A stretch of DNA of 64,000 bases. Source: Leptospira sp. Its GTDB lineage: Bacteria; Spirochaetota; Leptospiria; Leptospirales; Leptospiraceae. The notes beneath the pieces were generated by a model that searched no databases, was not told where the DNA came from, and worked only from the letters and a program-made list of their open reading frames with translations. Position numbers and translations under genes: made by a program. Shown here piece after piece: positions 26,901-35,275 of the stretch. Within the stretch, counting starts at the first letter, position 1. Each line of letters begins with the position of its first letter. The stretch covers positions 124,001 to 188,000 of the forward strand of contig JACVCB010000001.1 in NCBI GenBank assembly GCA_016742255.1, read 5' to 3'.

Positions 26901-27186
26901 TCATAAATTATCAGATGATATGATGTCTGTATTATCTGAAATTTCCAATATTGTTTGTTCGAGTGTTATGAATTCTCTATCCAACAAATTGAAAAAAGAA
27001 ATTTTACCTTCTGTTCCTGAAATGATCACTGGTAGTTTTATGGAAGTAGTGGACATTGTAAAACCAGAAAGAACTAAATTTTTGTCCATGCATACAGAGT
27101 TTAACCACCAAGGTAGTAACCTAATCGGTGTTTTAGTATTTTTACCTGATTTTGACGAGTTAGTTGAGTTAATTCATAAATCATGA
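23968..27186 (+). CDS. cheA: Chemotaxis histidine kinase CheA fused to a C-terminal CheC-like phosphatase domain
   Basis: 1072 residues from a TTG start, much longer than typical CheA (650-700). P1 Hpt domain with phospho-His 48 (FRAAHSLKSSS); a P2-like region (150-270); P3 dimerisation (310-380); P4 kinase with RNSVDHGIE, IRDDGKGL and GRGVGMNVV; P5 CheW-like domain to about 710. A charged linker rich in Lys/Glu spans 720-870. Residues 870-1072 are a CheC-like tandem repeat. The second repeat fits the phosphatase pattern S-x3-E991-x2-N994-x22-P exactly; the first has Asn 887 where the catalytic Glu should be. So kinase and CheY-P phosphatase may sit in one chain. cheB follows with an ATGA overlap. 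Confidence 0.9.
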   Translation: MAGILGEYTEVFLEESEDQIEELNSNLVKLEKDHENPEIINDIFRAAHSLKSSSAFVGLYNLSDLAHTMENLLQKIREGSLEINVKLVNLLFECFDLIKQVIEGVANGIKVETPFTDMIQKLQDYEVSVSGGGSSNKSTASTSGTKQSQVGNQISVGNLTEEEISEIRTALKEEEGQTAFTVDLRLKNETPMQNLRLLLILQSVKQSGVVIRCNPSEEALDNGQGSFALSFITVTKYSKDELYTQCNIDMVDTLSVMELQIPQTEMEALEKRVETTPIVNNPASPVSNDVEEKVVVKGSANFEKAVTDSKVVMRTIKVSSDKLDQLMNNVGELVITNSGFQKIYDDLVAQFGEDSLFNELKGKIDQINRISKDLQTGIMNIRMVPIGSVFNRFTRLIRDLSLETGKQVNLVLRGENTELDKKVIDAIGEPLIHLIRNSVDHGIESPEERKLSGKSEEGTVELNAYQGGSNILVEIRDDGKGLNKNKILKKAIERGLVTEADSQNLSESDIFQFIFAPGFSTADKISDISGRGVGMNVVNKLIEEFKGKIIIHSEEGKGSSFTLSFPQALAIIPSILVIMEEEVYAFPLSEVSETIKVNLDQITTLEGHEIINLRGEVLPIYRLNRILGLADKQEMVEVPVVIVNYKTRKLGFMVDDLIGKHETVIKSLGKNFQDVQGLTGATIMGDGTIILVLDIPGLVEIAADKVDWTDKLVSGEMMKRSSTIRSLEMSDSEYIFKSNHPTNRYNAKLIELRAKDKSRIKKEKHKIEKHIIVPKEEVFTEEPVTNQKITTEVIKKETIVNGHSEDHSSANESITSTLVLDHKTDEIHRLADVAKIENVKLTEREQAAEIIKGFVEQKEERLNQVSALNSDAINEIMSSKDIKKLENIVNTGMMNAGVVLSQLVGKEVELFIPEIKLTDRDGLAKEFRYSMDQFFGMKIRMTGDLNGNLLMMFSEENGSEIARELLGSEEAKYADGSNHKLSDDMMSVLSEISNIVCSSVMNSLSNKLKKEILPSVPEMITGSFMEVVDIVKPERTKFLSMHTEFNHQGSNLIGVLVFLPDFDELVELIHKS

Positions 27187-28250
27187 ACAAAAAACCGACC
27201 GTTGTGATCATTGATGACTCACTCCTTGTGAGGAATATTTTAAGTGATGCTCTCACTAAAAAAGAGGAAGTTTCTGTGATTGCCACTGGCAAAACAGGGA
27301 TGGACTGTATTGATCTTGCTGAAAAGTTAAAACCAGATTTTATCGTTTTGGATATCGAGATGCCCATCATGGATGGATTAACGGCTCTCGCAGAAATCAA
27401 AAAGAAAAAACTCCCAAGCCATGTGATCATGTTGTCGGTTCTTACGCAACATGGTGCCGATGCTACTTTTAAGGCACTGGAACTCGGTGCAGTTGATTTT
27501 ATCCCAAAACCTTCTAGTGGGAATCAGTTTTCGCCAGAGGACATAGCAGCTGTTTTATCTCTCAAAATCAAAGGATTTTCGGATTCCAAACTCGTCAGTC
27601 CAGAACCCATTTCCCGTCCTGAACGGACCGAACGGCAATTAAATAAAAGTTTTCAAAAACCGATCCAAGTAGATGCTATCGGAATTGGAACCTCCACGGG
27701 GGGACCAAAAGCGTTACAAACCGTTTTTGCAGGGATTCCAGCTGATTTTGCAAAGCCCATTTTTGTTGTGCAACATATGCCAGCAGGATTTACAAAAGCT
27801 TTTGCAGACAGATTGAATTCTTTGTCTAAAATACATGTGAAAGAAGCAGAACAGGGTGATTTGGTGCAAGCCGGAACCGCTTACATTGCCCCTGGTGACT
27901 ACCAAATGAAGGTAGTTTCAAAAGGAAAAGATCGTTTCATAGAGCTTACCCATTCAGAACAAGTGAATGGACATAGGCCTTCCATTGAAGTATTGTTTGA
28001 TAGTTTGGTGGAAACATATGGAGGCGATCATTTATTATCCATGATCATGACAGGTATGGGTAAAGATGGTTCACATGCCATTTCCAACATACACGCGAAA
28101 GGTGGTATTACTTTGGCGCAAAATGAAGCAACTTCTGTTGTGTATGGAATGAACCGTGTGGCTGTAGAACTTGGGGGAATTGATTTTGTTCTCCCAGTGG
28201 ATGAATTAGTACCAAAAATGATTGAATTATTAAAGTCGAGAGGGAATTAA
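27183..28250 (+). CDS. cheB: Chemotaxis methylesterase CheB
   Basis: 355 residues. N-terminal receiver domain with phospho-acceptor Asp in VLDIEMPIMDG and switch Lys in FIPKP. The C-terminal methylesterase has the Ser-His-Asp triad in GTSTGGP, VQHMP and TGMGKDG. It removes methyl (or amide) groups from receptor glutamates when phosphorylated by CheA. Its start overlaps the cheA stop (ATGA), indicating translational coupling. cheY begins one base after its stop codon. Confidence 0.95.
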   Translation: MNKKPTVVIIDDSLLVRNILSDALTKKEEVSVIATGKTGMDCIDLAEKLKPDFIVLDIEMPIMDGLTALAEIKKKKLPSHVIMLSVLTQHGADATFKALELGAVDFIPKPSSGNQFSPEDIAAVLSLKIKGFSDSKLVSPEPISRPERTERQLNKSFQKPIQVDAIGIGTSTGGPKALQTVFAGIPADFAKPIFVVQHMPAGFTKAFADRLNSLSKIHVKEAEQGDLVQAGTAYIAPGDYQMKVVSKGKDRFIELTHSEQVNGHRPSIEVLFDSLVETYGGDHLLSMIMTGMGKDGSHAISNIHAKGGITLAQNEATSVVYGMNRVAVELGGIDFVLPVDELVPKMIELLKSRGN

Positions 28251-28251
28251 C

Positions 28252-28614
28252 ATGGCAAGAATTTTGGTTGTAGATGATGCAAAATTCATGAGAACGCTCG
28301 TTAAAGATGCGTTAGTTGGAGCAGGTCACGAAATCGTTGGTGAAGCAGAAAATGGTAACATTGCGGTTGAGCAGTATAAAAATCTCAAACCGGACTTAGT
28401 CACCATGGACATTACCATGCGGGAAAAAGATGGGATTGAGGCAACAAAAGAGATTATCAAATTTGATGCTTCTGCTAAAATCATTATGGTTACGGCACTT
28501 GGACAAGAAGACCTTTTAGCAAAGGCAATCAAAATGGGTGTAAAGGATTTTGTTGTGAAACCTTTCCCACCAGAAAGATTGCAACAAGCTGCCGCAAAAG
28601 CATTAGGTTTATAA
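28252..28614 (+). CDS. cheY: Chemotaxis response regulator CheY
   Basis: 120 residues, a lone receiver domain: VVDDAKFMRTL (acidic pocket), TMDITMREKDG (phospho-Asp) and FVVKPF (Lys). Phosphorylated by CheA, it would act on the flagellar motor switch. The cluster offers a possible phosphatase in the CheA C-terminal CheC-like domain. Its stop is followed immediately by the scpA start (TAAATG). Confidence 0.93.
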   Translation: MARILVVDDAKFMRTLVKDALVGAGHEIVGEAENGNIAVEQYKNLKPDLVTMDITMREKDGIEATKEIIKFDASAKIIMVTALGQEDLLAKAIKMGVKDFVVKPFPPERLQQAAAKALGL

Positions 28615-29358
28615 ATGTCCCAAACCCCGGAGTTTATCGTCCGGTGGCAAAACCAGGACGGTGGATTGACTGAAGGACCTTTGACGGTTTTATGGTCTCT
28701 GATTGATAGTTATAAGGTGGATATCTTTGAAGTCTCCCTTTCGCGTATCACATCTGATTTCATTCAATTTTTGAGAACGAGTCAATCCTTGTCCATTGAG
28801 CTCACTTCCGAGTTTGCTGTGATGGCATCACATTTGGTATACCTAAAATCCAAGGCTCTTCTTCCAGACCCTGGGTTTGAAGAAGAAGACTATGATCCAC
28901 CCCTTCCTAAGGAACTTGTGGACAAACTTTTGGAACACAAAAAATTCCAAATGGCGGGACAAAGATTAGCAGAACTGGACAGATTGACCGCAGGTATGTT
29001 CACGCGGGAAACAAACCAAGTTCTGGATGAAACCGAAAATTGGTTAGATGTGAGTCTTGTTGATCTCATTTCTGCCTTCAATTCTATCTTGGAACAAGAA
29101 AGTTCCAATGAAGCCGAAGAACAAATACCAATTTACGAAGGGGTATCCCAATATTCGGTCGAAGACAAAATGGCATACCTGCAAAATCTCCTAGAAAAAA
29201 CGGGCGAAATTCACTTCATGGATTTGTTTGAAAATGACAAACCAGAAAAAAAAGAAATCGTCGCAGCCTTCCTTGCTGTATTAGAAGTTGTTAAAATCCG
29301 AGTTTGCAAAGTGATCCAACATGCAGTTTTCGGAGAAATCAAAATAGTCAAGGTTTAG
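28615..29358 (+). CDS. scpA: Segregation and condensation protein A
   Basis: 247 residues. N-terminal SMC-kleisin region (GPLTVLWSLIDSYKVDIFEVSLSRITSDF; EFAVMASHLVYLKSKALLP) and C-terminal winged helix (EIVAAFLAVLEVVKIRVCKVIQ). ScpA is the kleisin that bridges SMC heads in chromosome condensation. scpB follows 6 bases later. It abuts cheY with no gap, an accidental-looking but possibly co-transcribed joining of chemotaxis and chromosome genes. Confidence 0.93.
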   Translation: MSQTPEFIVRWQNQDGGLTEGPLTVLWSLIDSYKVDIFEVSLSRITSDFIQFLRTSQSLSIELTSEFAVMASHLVYLKSKALLPDPGFEEEDYDPPLPKELVDKLLEHKKFQMAGQRLAELDRLTAGMFTRETNQVLDETENWLDVSLVDLISAFNSILEQESSNEAEEQIPIYEGVSQYSVEDKMAYLQNLLEKTGEIHFMDLFENDKPEKKEIVAAFLAVLEVVKIRVCKVIQHAVFGEIKIVKV

Positions 29359-29364
29359 ATCAAT

Positions 29365-30003
29365 TTGGAAGAAAGAAACTATACAAAGGGCCTTCTTGAG
29401 GCACTTCTCTTTTTATCTTCAGATCCAATCAAATTATCTGCACTGGCTAAGTCTTGTGGAATTGAAAAAACAGAAGCAAGAGAACTGTTAGATGAATTGA
29501 TTCTTGATTACCAAGAAAGAGAAGGTGGTTTTTTACTCAGAGAAATTGCTGGTGGTTACCAATTCATTACAAACCAAAAATACAGCGAAATTTTATCTCA
29601 TATTTTTAAAGATAAAAAAAGGGAAACTCTCTCACGGGGAACTCTCGACACGCTTGCCATCATCGCATACAAACAACCAATCACCTTGACTGAGTTAGAT
29701 GAAATACGTGGAGTTTCTTCAAGGGCCATGGTGGCAAGTCTCATGTCCAAAAAATTGGTGAAAGCTGTCGGACAAAAAGAAGTTCCAGGTAGACCCACTT
29801 TATACGGAACCACAAACGAATTTTTATTACATTTTGGTTTGAGTAAATTGACAGACCTTCCAACACCAGTGGAAGTCAAGGAACTCAAATTTGAAGATTT
29901 TACACCTGAATCTATTTTGGTCACAGAAGAAACTGAAATGAATCCTGATTTTGATTTGGATTCGTTACCAGAAGAATTAAAAGAAGAGAATGCAAATGAG
30001 TAA
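29365..30003 (+). CDS. scpB: Segregation and condensation protein B
   Basis: 212 residues with a TTG start. Two winged-helix domains: LLEALLFLSSDPIKLSALAKSCGIEK and TLDTLAIIAYKQPITLTELDEIRGVSS, with RPTLYGTTNEFLLHFGL, all typical of ScpB. It forms a dimer on ScpA in the SMC complex. The acidic C-terminal tail (about 40 residues) is variable in the family. Its last bases overlap the pheA start. Confidence 0.93.
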   Translation: MEERNYTKGLLEALLFLSSDPIKLSALAKSCGIEKTEARELLDELILDYQEREGGFLLREIAGGYQFITNQKYSEILSHIFKDKKRETLSRGTLDTLAIIAYKQPITLTELDEIRGVSSRAMVASLMSKKLVKAVGQKEVPGRPTLYGTTNEFLLHFGLSKLTDLPTPVEVKELKFEDFTPESILVTEETEMNPDFDLDSLPEELKEENANE

Positions 30004-31087
30004 TGCAGAAGAAGAATTAAAAAAACTCCGTTCTGGTATTGACTCACTGGACACTCAAATCATTGATCTCATCCAAAAACGAGCAGGGTTTGCACAAGAG
30101 ATTGGCCGTGTGAAAAAAGAATCGGGTGGTCCAATCTACCGACCTGATCGTGAAAAAGATGTCTATGAAAAAGTCACACAACTTTCGAAAGGACCTTTAC
30201 CTGCTTCTGTGATACGAGCCATTTACCGGGAAATGATGTCTGGTACTATTGCCTTAGAACACCCGTTAAAGATTGGATTTTTAGGACCTGAAGGTAGTTT
30301 TTCTCATTCTGCATTACGTTCCAAATTTGGCACTTCCATTGAAGCGGTTCCACAGACTTCGATTCCCGATGTATTCCGAATGGTGGAAGAAGAAAAATTA
30401 GATTATGGAGTTGTTCCAGTTGAAAATTCAACAGAAGGACAAGTAAGTTCCACTTTGGATATGTTTCTTGAAACAGATCTCACTGTGTATTCGGAACTTT
30501 ACCAAAGGATTTCTTTTTCATTATTAGGTTTTGAAACAGATCTTTCCGCAGTGAAACGAATTTATGGGATCCGAATTGGGAATGAACAATGTCGCAATTG
30601 GATTTCAGCTAACTTACCCAATGCGGAAGTTGTGGATACATCTTCAACTGCCATGGCAGCAAAATTAGTATCAGAACGAAAAGATGGTCTTGCCATAGCA
30701 TCCAAAATTGCTGGAGAAATTTATAAACTGAACGTGATTGCAGAAGGGATTGAAGATTATTCAGGAAATACTACAAGGTTTTTAGTGATTGGGAAAACAG
30801 AGTCACCCGTGACAAAGGAAGATAAAACTTCGATTGTATTTTCCATTCCCAACCAAACAGGATCCTTGTTTCAAATACTCAAAACCTTCCATGATGCTTC
30901 CGTGAATTTAACAAAAATTGAATCTAGGCCACTCAAACGAAATTTATGGGAGTATCATTTTTTCATCGATTTCCTTGGACACAAAGAAGATCCAAAAATT
31001 AAGTCTCTACTCGAAACAGTAAAATCTCAATGTACAATTTTTAAACTACTTGGATCGTATCCCACTGCAGGATCTTTTCCTACATGA
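29996..31087 (+). CDS. pheA: Bifunctional chorismate mutase / prephenate dehydratase
   Basis: 363 residues from the ATG at 29996; AAGAAGAG sits 7 bases before it, whereas the in-frame ATG at 29990 has almost no spacing. Chorismate mutase helices occupy residues 1-85 (LRSGIDSLDTQIIDLIQKRAGFAQEIG). The dehydratase starts at IGFLGPEGSFSHSA and has VPVENSTEG and NTTRFLVIG; the C-terminal ACT domain carries the Phe-binding ESRP motif. The enzyme makes phenylpyruvate from chorismate. The usual SHPQ-like stretch before QCR reads YGIRIGNEQCR. tyrA follows with an ATGA overlap. Confidence 0.95.
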   Translation: MSNAEEELKKLRSGIDSLDTQIIDLIQKRAGFAQEIGRVKKESGGPIYRPDREKDVYEKVTQLSKGPLPASVIRAIYREMMSGTIALEHPLKIGFLGPEGSFSHSALRSKFGTSIEAVPQTSIPDVFRMVEEEKLDYGVVPVENSTEGQVSSTLDMFLETDLTVYSELYQRISFSLLGFETDLSAVKRIYGIRIGNEQCRNWISANLPNAEVVDTSSTAMAAKLVSERKDGLAIASKIAGEIYKLNVIAEGIEDYSGNTTRFLVIGKTESPVTKEDKTSIVFSIPNQTGSLFQILKTFHDASVNLTKIESRPLKRNLWEYHFFIDFLGHKEDPKIKSLLETVKSQCTIFKLLGSYPTAGSFPT

Positions 31088-31977
31088 AACTCGATCGTAT
31101 CCTCATTTATGGAATGGGGCTTATGGGTGGATCCTTATCGCTTGCCATTCGAGAAAAATATCCAAATGTAGAAATTAGTGCAGTTGTTCGTTCTAAAAAA
31201 AGTAAAACAACAATCCTTTCGAACAAATTAGCAAATCAAGTTTTCACTTTAGAAGAAAATCCAAAGATTGAATGGGATCATTTTGATTTAGTTGTATTTA
31301 GTACACCTGTTGCATCTGTTTTAAAACTCATTCCCAGTTTACCAAAATCGGGAAAAACGATTTATATCGATTTGGGATCCACCAAACAGTCTATTGTTGA
31401 TCGTGTGAATAGTCATTTTGGTGATAACGAACATAATTATATTTCAACACATCCAATGTGTGGATCTGAACAAACTGGTCCGGAAGCTGCAGTGCCAAGT
31501 TTGTATGTTGATAAACTTTGTATTTTAACAAAACCTAAATTGGCGAGCCAAACAAGCTTTGATTTTGTGAAACAATTTTGGGAATTGATAGGTTCCTGGA
31601 CCATACAAATGGATGCCAAGGTCCATGATGAAACATTGGCATATGTTTCCCATTTGCCACATGTGATTTCGACAATCCTTGTGAATGTTGCGGGTAAAAA
31701 TCAAACAACGATGGACCAAGTGAATTCAATCCCAAAACCAATTACAGGTGGGGGGTTTCGTGATATGTCGAGGATTGCGGGCTCAAATGCGGAGATGTGG
31801 GTTTCTATTTTTAAAGAGAATCAATCCTTTCTCATCGACTCAATTGATCAATTCATTAAACAACTTACGGAATTTAGAAATTTATTTTTAGAAGATATTG
31901 GACTAGATGAATCCAAAATGATTTCCATTTGGGAATCAGCACTCGAGAAAAAAGAAACAATTCAAAAAAACAAATGA
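31084..31977 (+). CDS. tyrA: Prephenate (or arogenate) dehydrogenase
   Basis: 297 residues. NAD(P)-binding N-terminus IYGMGLMGGSLSLAI, catalytic-region THPMCGSEQTGPEAA and helical dimerisation domain with YVSHLPHVIS and GGGFRDMSRIAGS. It gives 4-hydroxyphenylpyruvate for tyrosine synthesis. There is no C-terminal ACT domain. It forms a coupled pheA-tyrA aromatic amino acid unit; its stop overlaps the next ATG. Confidence 0.93.
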   Translation: MKLDRILIYGMGLMGGSLSLAIREKYPNVEISAVVRSKKSKTTILSNKLANQVFTLEENPKIEWDHFDLVVFSTPVASVLKLIPSLPKSGKTIYIDLGSTKQSIVDRVNSHFGDNEHNYISTHPMCGSEQTGPEAAVPSLYVDKLCILTKPKLASQTSFDFVKQFWELIGSWTIQMDAKVHDETLAYVSHLPHVISTILVNVAGKNQTTMDQVNSIPKPITGGGFRDMSRIAGSNAEMWVSIFKENQSFLIDSIDQFIKQLTEFRNLFLEDIGLDESKMISIWESALEKKETIQKNK

Positions 31978-33131
31978 AGTTTCTGAAAAACATACAAAAG
32001 CTAAGTGGTTGTCAGGCAGGCATTTTAACGAACCAAAGTGCCTTTGGTTATCTCGGAAAGTATCATTTCCAAACCTATTCTGAAATCTTCCATTTAAAAA
32101 CTATATTTTTACCCGAACACGGTTTGTTTGCTGAGTTACAAGACCAAGTGAGTGGAGATGAGTTGTCTTATCTTTTTGGAGACATGCAAATTGTAAATTT
32201 GTATGGTAAAGAAGAGAGTAGTTTAGTCCCACCGAAAGAGAGTTTGAAAAATTTAGATGTAGTGATCATCGATATTAAAGATGTTGGTTCACGTTATTAT
32301 ACATTTTTAACGACTGCCTATTATATCTTAGAAGAACTTTCTAAATTAAAAAAAGAAACAGGTAAATCACCAGTTTTTTTAGTAATCGATTCCCCCAATC
32401 CAATTGGAACAAAAGTGGAAGGAAGTCCCTTACAGGAAACTTACCAATCGTTTGTAGGAGTCAAATCAGTCCTCCATCGGCATGGTCTTACACCTGGTGG
32501 ATTATTAACGTATTATAATGAAACTTTCCATTTGAATGTTGATGTTGTAGTAGTTCCAGTTGGTGTTTTCCATCCAAACAAGGTTACATCGTTTGAATGG
32601 GTTCCTCCATCTCCCAATATTCCAACACAAAATACTTGTTATGTGTATCCAGGCATGTGTTTATTAGAAGGGACAAACTTATCGGAAGGAAGAGGCACAA
32701 CTAAACCATTCGAAACATTTGGCGCACCTTATCTATTGGGCAAAGAAAAGTTGGAATTGGATAAACGAATGTTATCTCACCAAAAGGGTAGGTTTATATT
32801 ACGTAATTTACGTTTTTTGCCTACGTTTCATAAATATGCGGGAATCATTTGTGAGGGTTTCCAATTAATGGTTTTAAAACCCAAACAGTTTCACTCTTTG
32901 TACTTCACGTTGTATTTTTTAAAACAAGTGCATGAATTGTTTCCAAAACAATTTGAATTTTTAAACGGTGTATATGAGTTTCGATCAGACAGACCAGCAA
33001 TTGAACTTCTCGCTGGTGATTCCTATTTGCTTGACTATCTGTACGGAAAACATTCAGATTCTGACCTAGAAAGGTATTTGGAAGAAAAAGAATCAGTTTG
33101 GAACAAGGTAATAAAACCGTTCCGATATTAA
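31974..33131 (+). CDS. NamZ-like exo-beta-N-acetylmuramidase (DUF1343)
   Basis: 385 residues from the ATG at 31974, which overlaps the tyrA stop (ATGA); the longer frame opens inside tyrA. The DUF1343/NamZ family marks are GILTNQSAFG, FLPEHGLFAELQDQV, VIIDIKDVGSRYYTFLTT, VIDSPNPIG and EGTNLSEGRGTTKPFE. NamZ of Bacillus releases terminal MurNAc from muropeptide glycans. No signal peptide is evident in this copy, so it may act on imported wall fragments in the cytoplasm, or use a cryptic export route. Confidence 0.85.
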   Translation: MKFLKNIQKLSGCQAGILTNQSAFGYLGKYHFQTYSEIFHLKTIFLPEHGLFAELQDQVSGDELSYLFGDMQIVNLYGKEESSLVPPKESLKNLDVVIIDIKDVGSRYYTFLTTAYYILEELSKLKKETGKSPVFLVIDSPNPIGTKVEGSPLQETYQSFVGVKSVLHRHGLTPGGLLTYYNETFHLNVDVVVVPVGVFHPNKVTSFEWVPPSPNIPTQNTCYVYPGMCLLEGTNLSEGRGTTKPFETFGAPYLLGKEKLELDKRMLSHQKGRFILRNLRFLPTFHKYAGIICEGFQLMVLKPKQFHSLYFTLYFLKQVHELFPKQFEFLNGVYEFRSDRPAIELLAGDSYLLDYLYGKHSDSDLERYLEEKESVWNKVIKPFRY

Positions 33132-33136
33132 TTTTT

Positions 33137-33179
33137 TTGACAAATTGGTGTTGCAGACCGACTAAAGGTTAGGTATACA
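33137..33179 (+). promoter_or_regulatory. Candidate lemA promoter
   Basis: A consensus -35 TTGACA (33137-33142) lacks a good -10 at 17 bp. A second pairing, TTGCAG (33151-33156) with TATACA (33174-33179) at 17 bp, would start transcription within the lemA start region and give a leaderless message. An AAAGG at 33164-33168 could be the ribosome-binding site if the first pairing is used. Confidence 0.35.
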
Positions 33180-33776
33180 ATGACCATGACAAAACTGTTT
33201 CGAACCATCATTCTATTTTCCTTCATGGCAACTTTATTCACCAATTGTGGTTACAATCGAATCCAAGAGTTGGATGAAGAAGTTTCGGCTTCTTGGGCAG
33301 AAGTGCTCAACCAATACAAAAGAAGAGCTGATTTAGTTCCCAATTTAGTTTCAGCAGTGAAGGGTTTTGCAAACCAAGAAAAAGACATCATGAAAGGGAT
33401 TGCAGAAGCAAGAGCAAAAATTGGATCCATCCAAGCGACTCCTGAGCTCATCAACAATCCTGAAAGTTTAAAACAATTCGACCAAGCACAAGGACAACTG
33501 GGTTCTGCATTGTCTAGACTCCTTATGATCCAAGAAAACTATCCACAGCTAAAATCAGACCAACATTTTTCCGATCTTATGGCACAACTAGAAGGTACTG
33601 AAAATCGGATCACTGTTGCTAGAAACAGATTCATCAAAGCTACAAAAGAGTTTAATGTTTACATCCGTCAATTCCCGGCAGTTTTAACCGCAAAGGCATT
33701 TGGATACGAAGCAAAAGCAACATTCACTGTCGAAGACCAAAAGACGATAGAAAATGCTCCCAAAGTGGAGTTCTAA
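33180..33776 (+). CDS. lemA: LemA-family lipoprotein
   Basis: 198 residues. Lipobox LFTNC near residue 23, then the LemA helical bundle: RIQELDEEVSASWAEVLNQYKRRADLVPNLVSAVKG and ENRITVARNRFIKATKEFN. LemA proteins are membrane-anchored helical proteins of unclear function, often next to a TPM-domain (YgcG) gene. No such partner is present here: the gene is followed by a terminator. A bidirectional hairpin separates it from the convergent MBOAT operon. Confidence 0.92.
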   Translation: MTMTKLFRTIILFSFMATLFTNCGYNRIQELDEEVSASWAEVLNQYKRRADLVPNLVSAVKGFANQEKDIMKGIAEARAKIGSIQATPELINNPESLKQFDQAQGQLGSALSRLLMIQENYPQLKSDQHFSDLMAQLEGTENRITVARNRFIKATKEFNVYIRQFPAVLTAKAFGYEAKATFTVEDQKTIENAPKVEF

Positions 33777-33815
33777 TTCAGATACATAATCATTACAGAC
33801 TGAATTTGTGTAAGA

Positions 33816-33839
33816 AAAAACCGGTGAAAGCCGGTTTTT
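33816..33839. terminator. Bidirectional terminator between lemA and the MBOAT operon
   Basis: AAAAACCGG (33816-33824) pairs with CCGGTTTTT (33831-33839) around a 6-base loop. The arms end in A- and T-runs on both sides, so it can serve both converging units. Confidence 0.85.
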
Positions 33840-33843
33840 CTTT

Positions 33844-35274
33844 TTAGAATTGGAAGTATAAAAATGGACTAGATACTGTTACGCTGTATATGATAAACGA
33901 TGTCACATAGAGCAATATACAAGTTGGAACCAGAAAATACAAATGATCTGTGATAAATGCAAATCGATCTTCTTTCTTATCCTGCATAATATCCACAAAG
34001 AATAAAAAGCCAACTAACATAACTAAGCTAAGACTCATCTGAGGGAATTGACCAACAGCACCAGTAAAAGCTCGTTCTAACATAATATTGGTGATACCCA
34101 TTCCTGTGGGGACTTCTGGAGTTGCTTTCGCACGAAAGAAAAAACAGGACAGTACAAAAATACCCACTGGGTAAATAGGCTGGATGTATCTAGGGACTTT
34201 GTTCCAGGCATTACGCATAGTTTCAAATTTAAAAACAAATTTTTCAACCACCATCATTGTGGAGTGAAGAGTACCCCAAAATACAAAAGTCCAATCCGCA
34301 CCATGCCAAATTCCAGAAACAAATGTCGTAATGAATAAATTGACATACGCTAAAATTTCACCTCTACGGTTGCCACCTAACGTAATGTATACGTAATCTC
34401 TCAACCAGGAACTAAACGAAATATGCCATCTTCTCCAAAGTTCGCTAAGGGTACCTGATAAAAAAGGTCGGTCAAAGTTTTTGGGAATATGAAAGCCAAG
34501 AATTCTTGCCGTACCAATTGCAATATCTGAGTAACCTGAAAAATCACAGTAAATTTGAACTGCGAATAAAAAGGCTGCAATCCACATCGCAATCCAATTG
34601 TATTCCGTTGGATTTGCATAGATTGGGTCGATCACATACGATACAGGATCTGCAATGAATGTTTTCTTAAAGATTCCCCAAAAGAGTTGTTTTAATCCAT
34701 GTTTTAGATTGTCTTTTGTGAATTCCTTTGAATCTAAAAATTGGTGTAATACATCACTTGCGCGTAAGATAGGACCTGCCACAAGTTGTGGGAAAAATGA
34801 CAAAAAGAGACCAAAGTGGAAAATGGATTTAGCTCTTTCTACAACACCTTTGTAAACATCTACCGCATACGAAACAGCTTGTAGGGTGAAAAAACTAATC
34901 CCCATGGGAAGTAAAATTCCCGATTTTTGAACAAACTCAGGATCACAGGGAGTGAAGGAAAAGGTTTGGTTCCATACCGTGATTGAGAAATCTAAATACT
35001 TAAATACAAATAATAAACTTAAATTACACCAAACCGCTACGTTTAACCAAAAAATCTTTTTATTTTTTGATTGGGTTTCTTCCATGTAATCGACTGCAAG
35101 TTTTGTGATGACAAAAGAGAAAACGAGTAAAATGAGAAATGGAATTCTGAAAATTGCATAAAAATACAAACTAACAATGAATAACCATAAACCTTGGAAT
35201 CGTTTTGGAATCAGGAAATAAATGAATATTACTACTGGTGCGAAGATTAAATAATGAACTGAGTTAAAGAGCAT
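33844..35274 (-). CDS. MBOAT-family O-acyltransferase (AlgI/DltB-like)
   Basis: 476 residues, about ten membrane segments. MBOAT signatures: FFPQLVAGPILR, FCDFSGYSDIAIG, LWRRWHISFSSWLRDYVYITLGGNRRG and the catalytic-His segment SGIWHGADWTFVFWG. These enzymes move acetyl or other acyl groups across the membrane to polysaccharides or lipids. Together with the two SGNH genes that precede it on the same strand, it looks like a surface-glycan acylation system comparable to alginate AlgI-AlgJ/X. It is the last gene of the operon and ends at a terminator. Confidence 0.9.
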   Translation of the reverse strand: MLFNSVHYLIFAPVVIFIYFLIPKRFQGLWLFIVSLYFYAIFRIPFLILLVFSFVITKLAVDYMEETQSKNKKIFWLNVAVWCNLSLLFVFKYLDFSITVWNQTFSFTPCDPEFVQKSGILLPMGISFFTLQAVSYAVDVYKGVVERAKSIFHFGLFLSFFPQLVAGPILRASDVLHQFLDSKEFTKDNLKHGLKQLFWGIFKKTFIADPVSYVIDPIYANPTEYNWIAMWIAAFLFAVQIYCDFSGYSDIAIGTARILGFHIPKNFDRPFLSGTLSELWRRWHISFSSWLRDYVYITLGGNRRGEILAYVNLFITTFVSGIWHGADWTFVFWGTLHSTMMVVEKFVFKFETMRNAWNKVPRYIQPIYPVGIFVLSCFFFRAKATPEVPTGMGITNIMLERAFTGAVGQFPQMSLSLVMLVGFLFFVDIMQDKKEDRFAFITDHLYFLVPTCILLYVTSFIIYSVTVSSPFLYFQF

Positions 35275-35275
35275 T

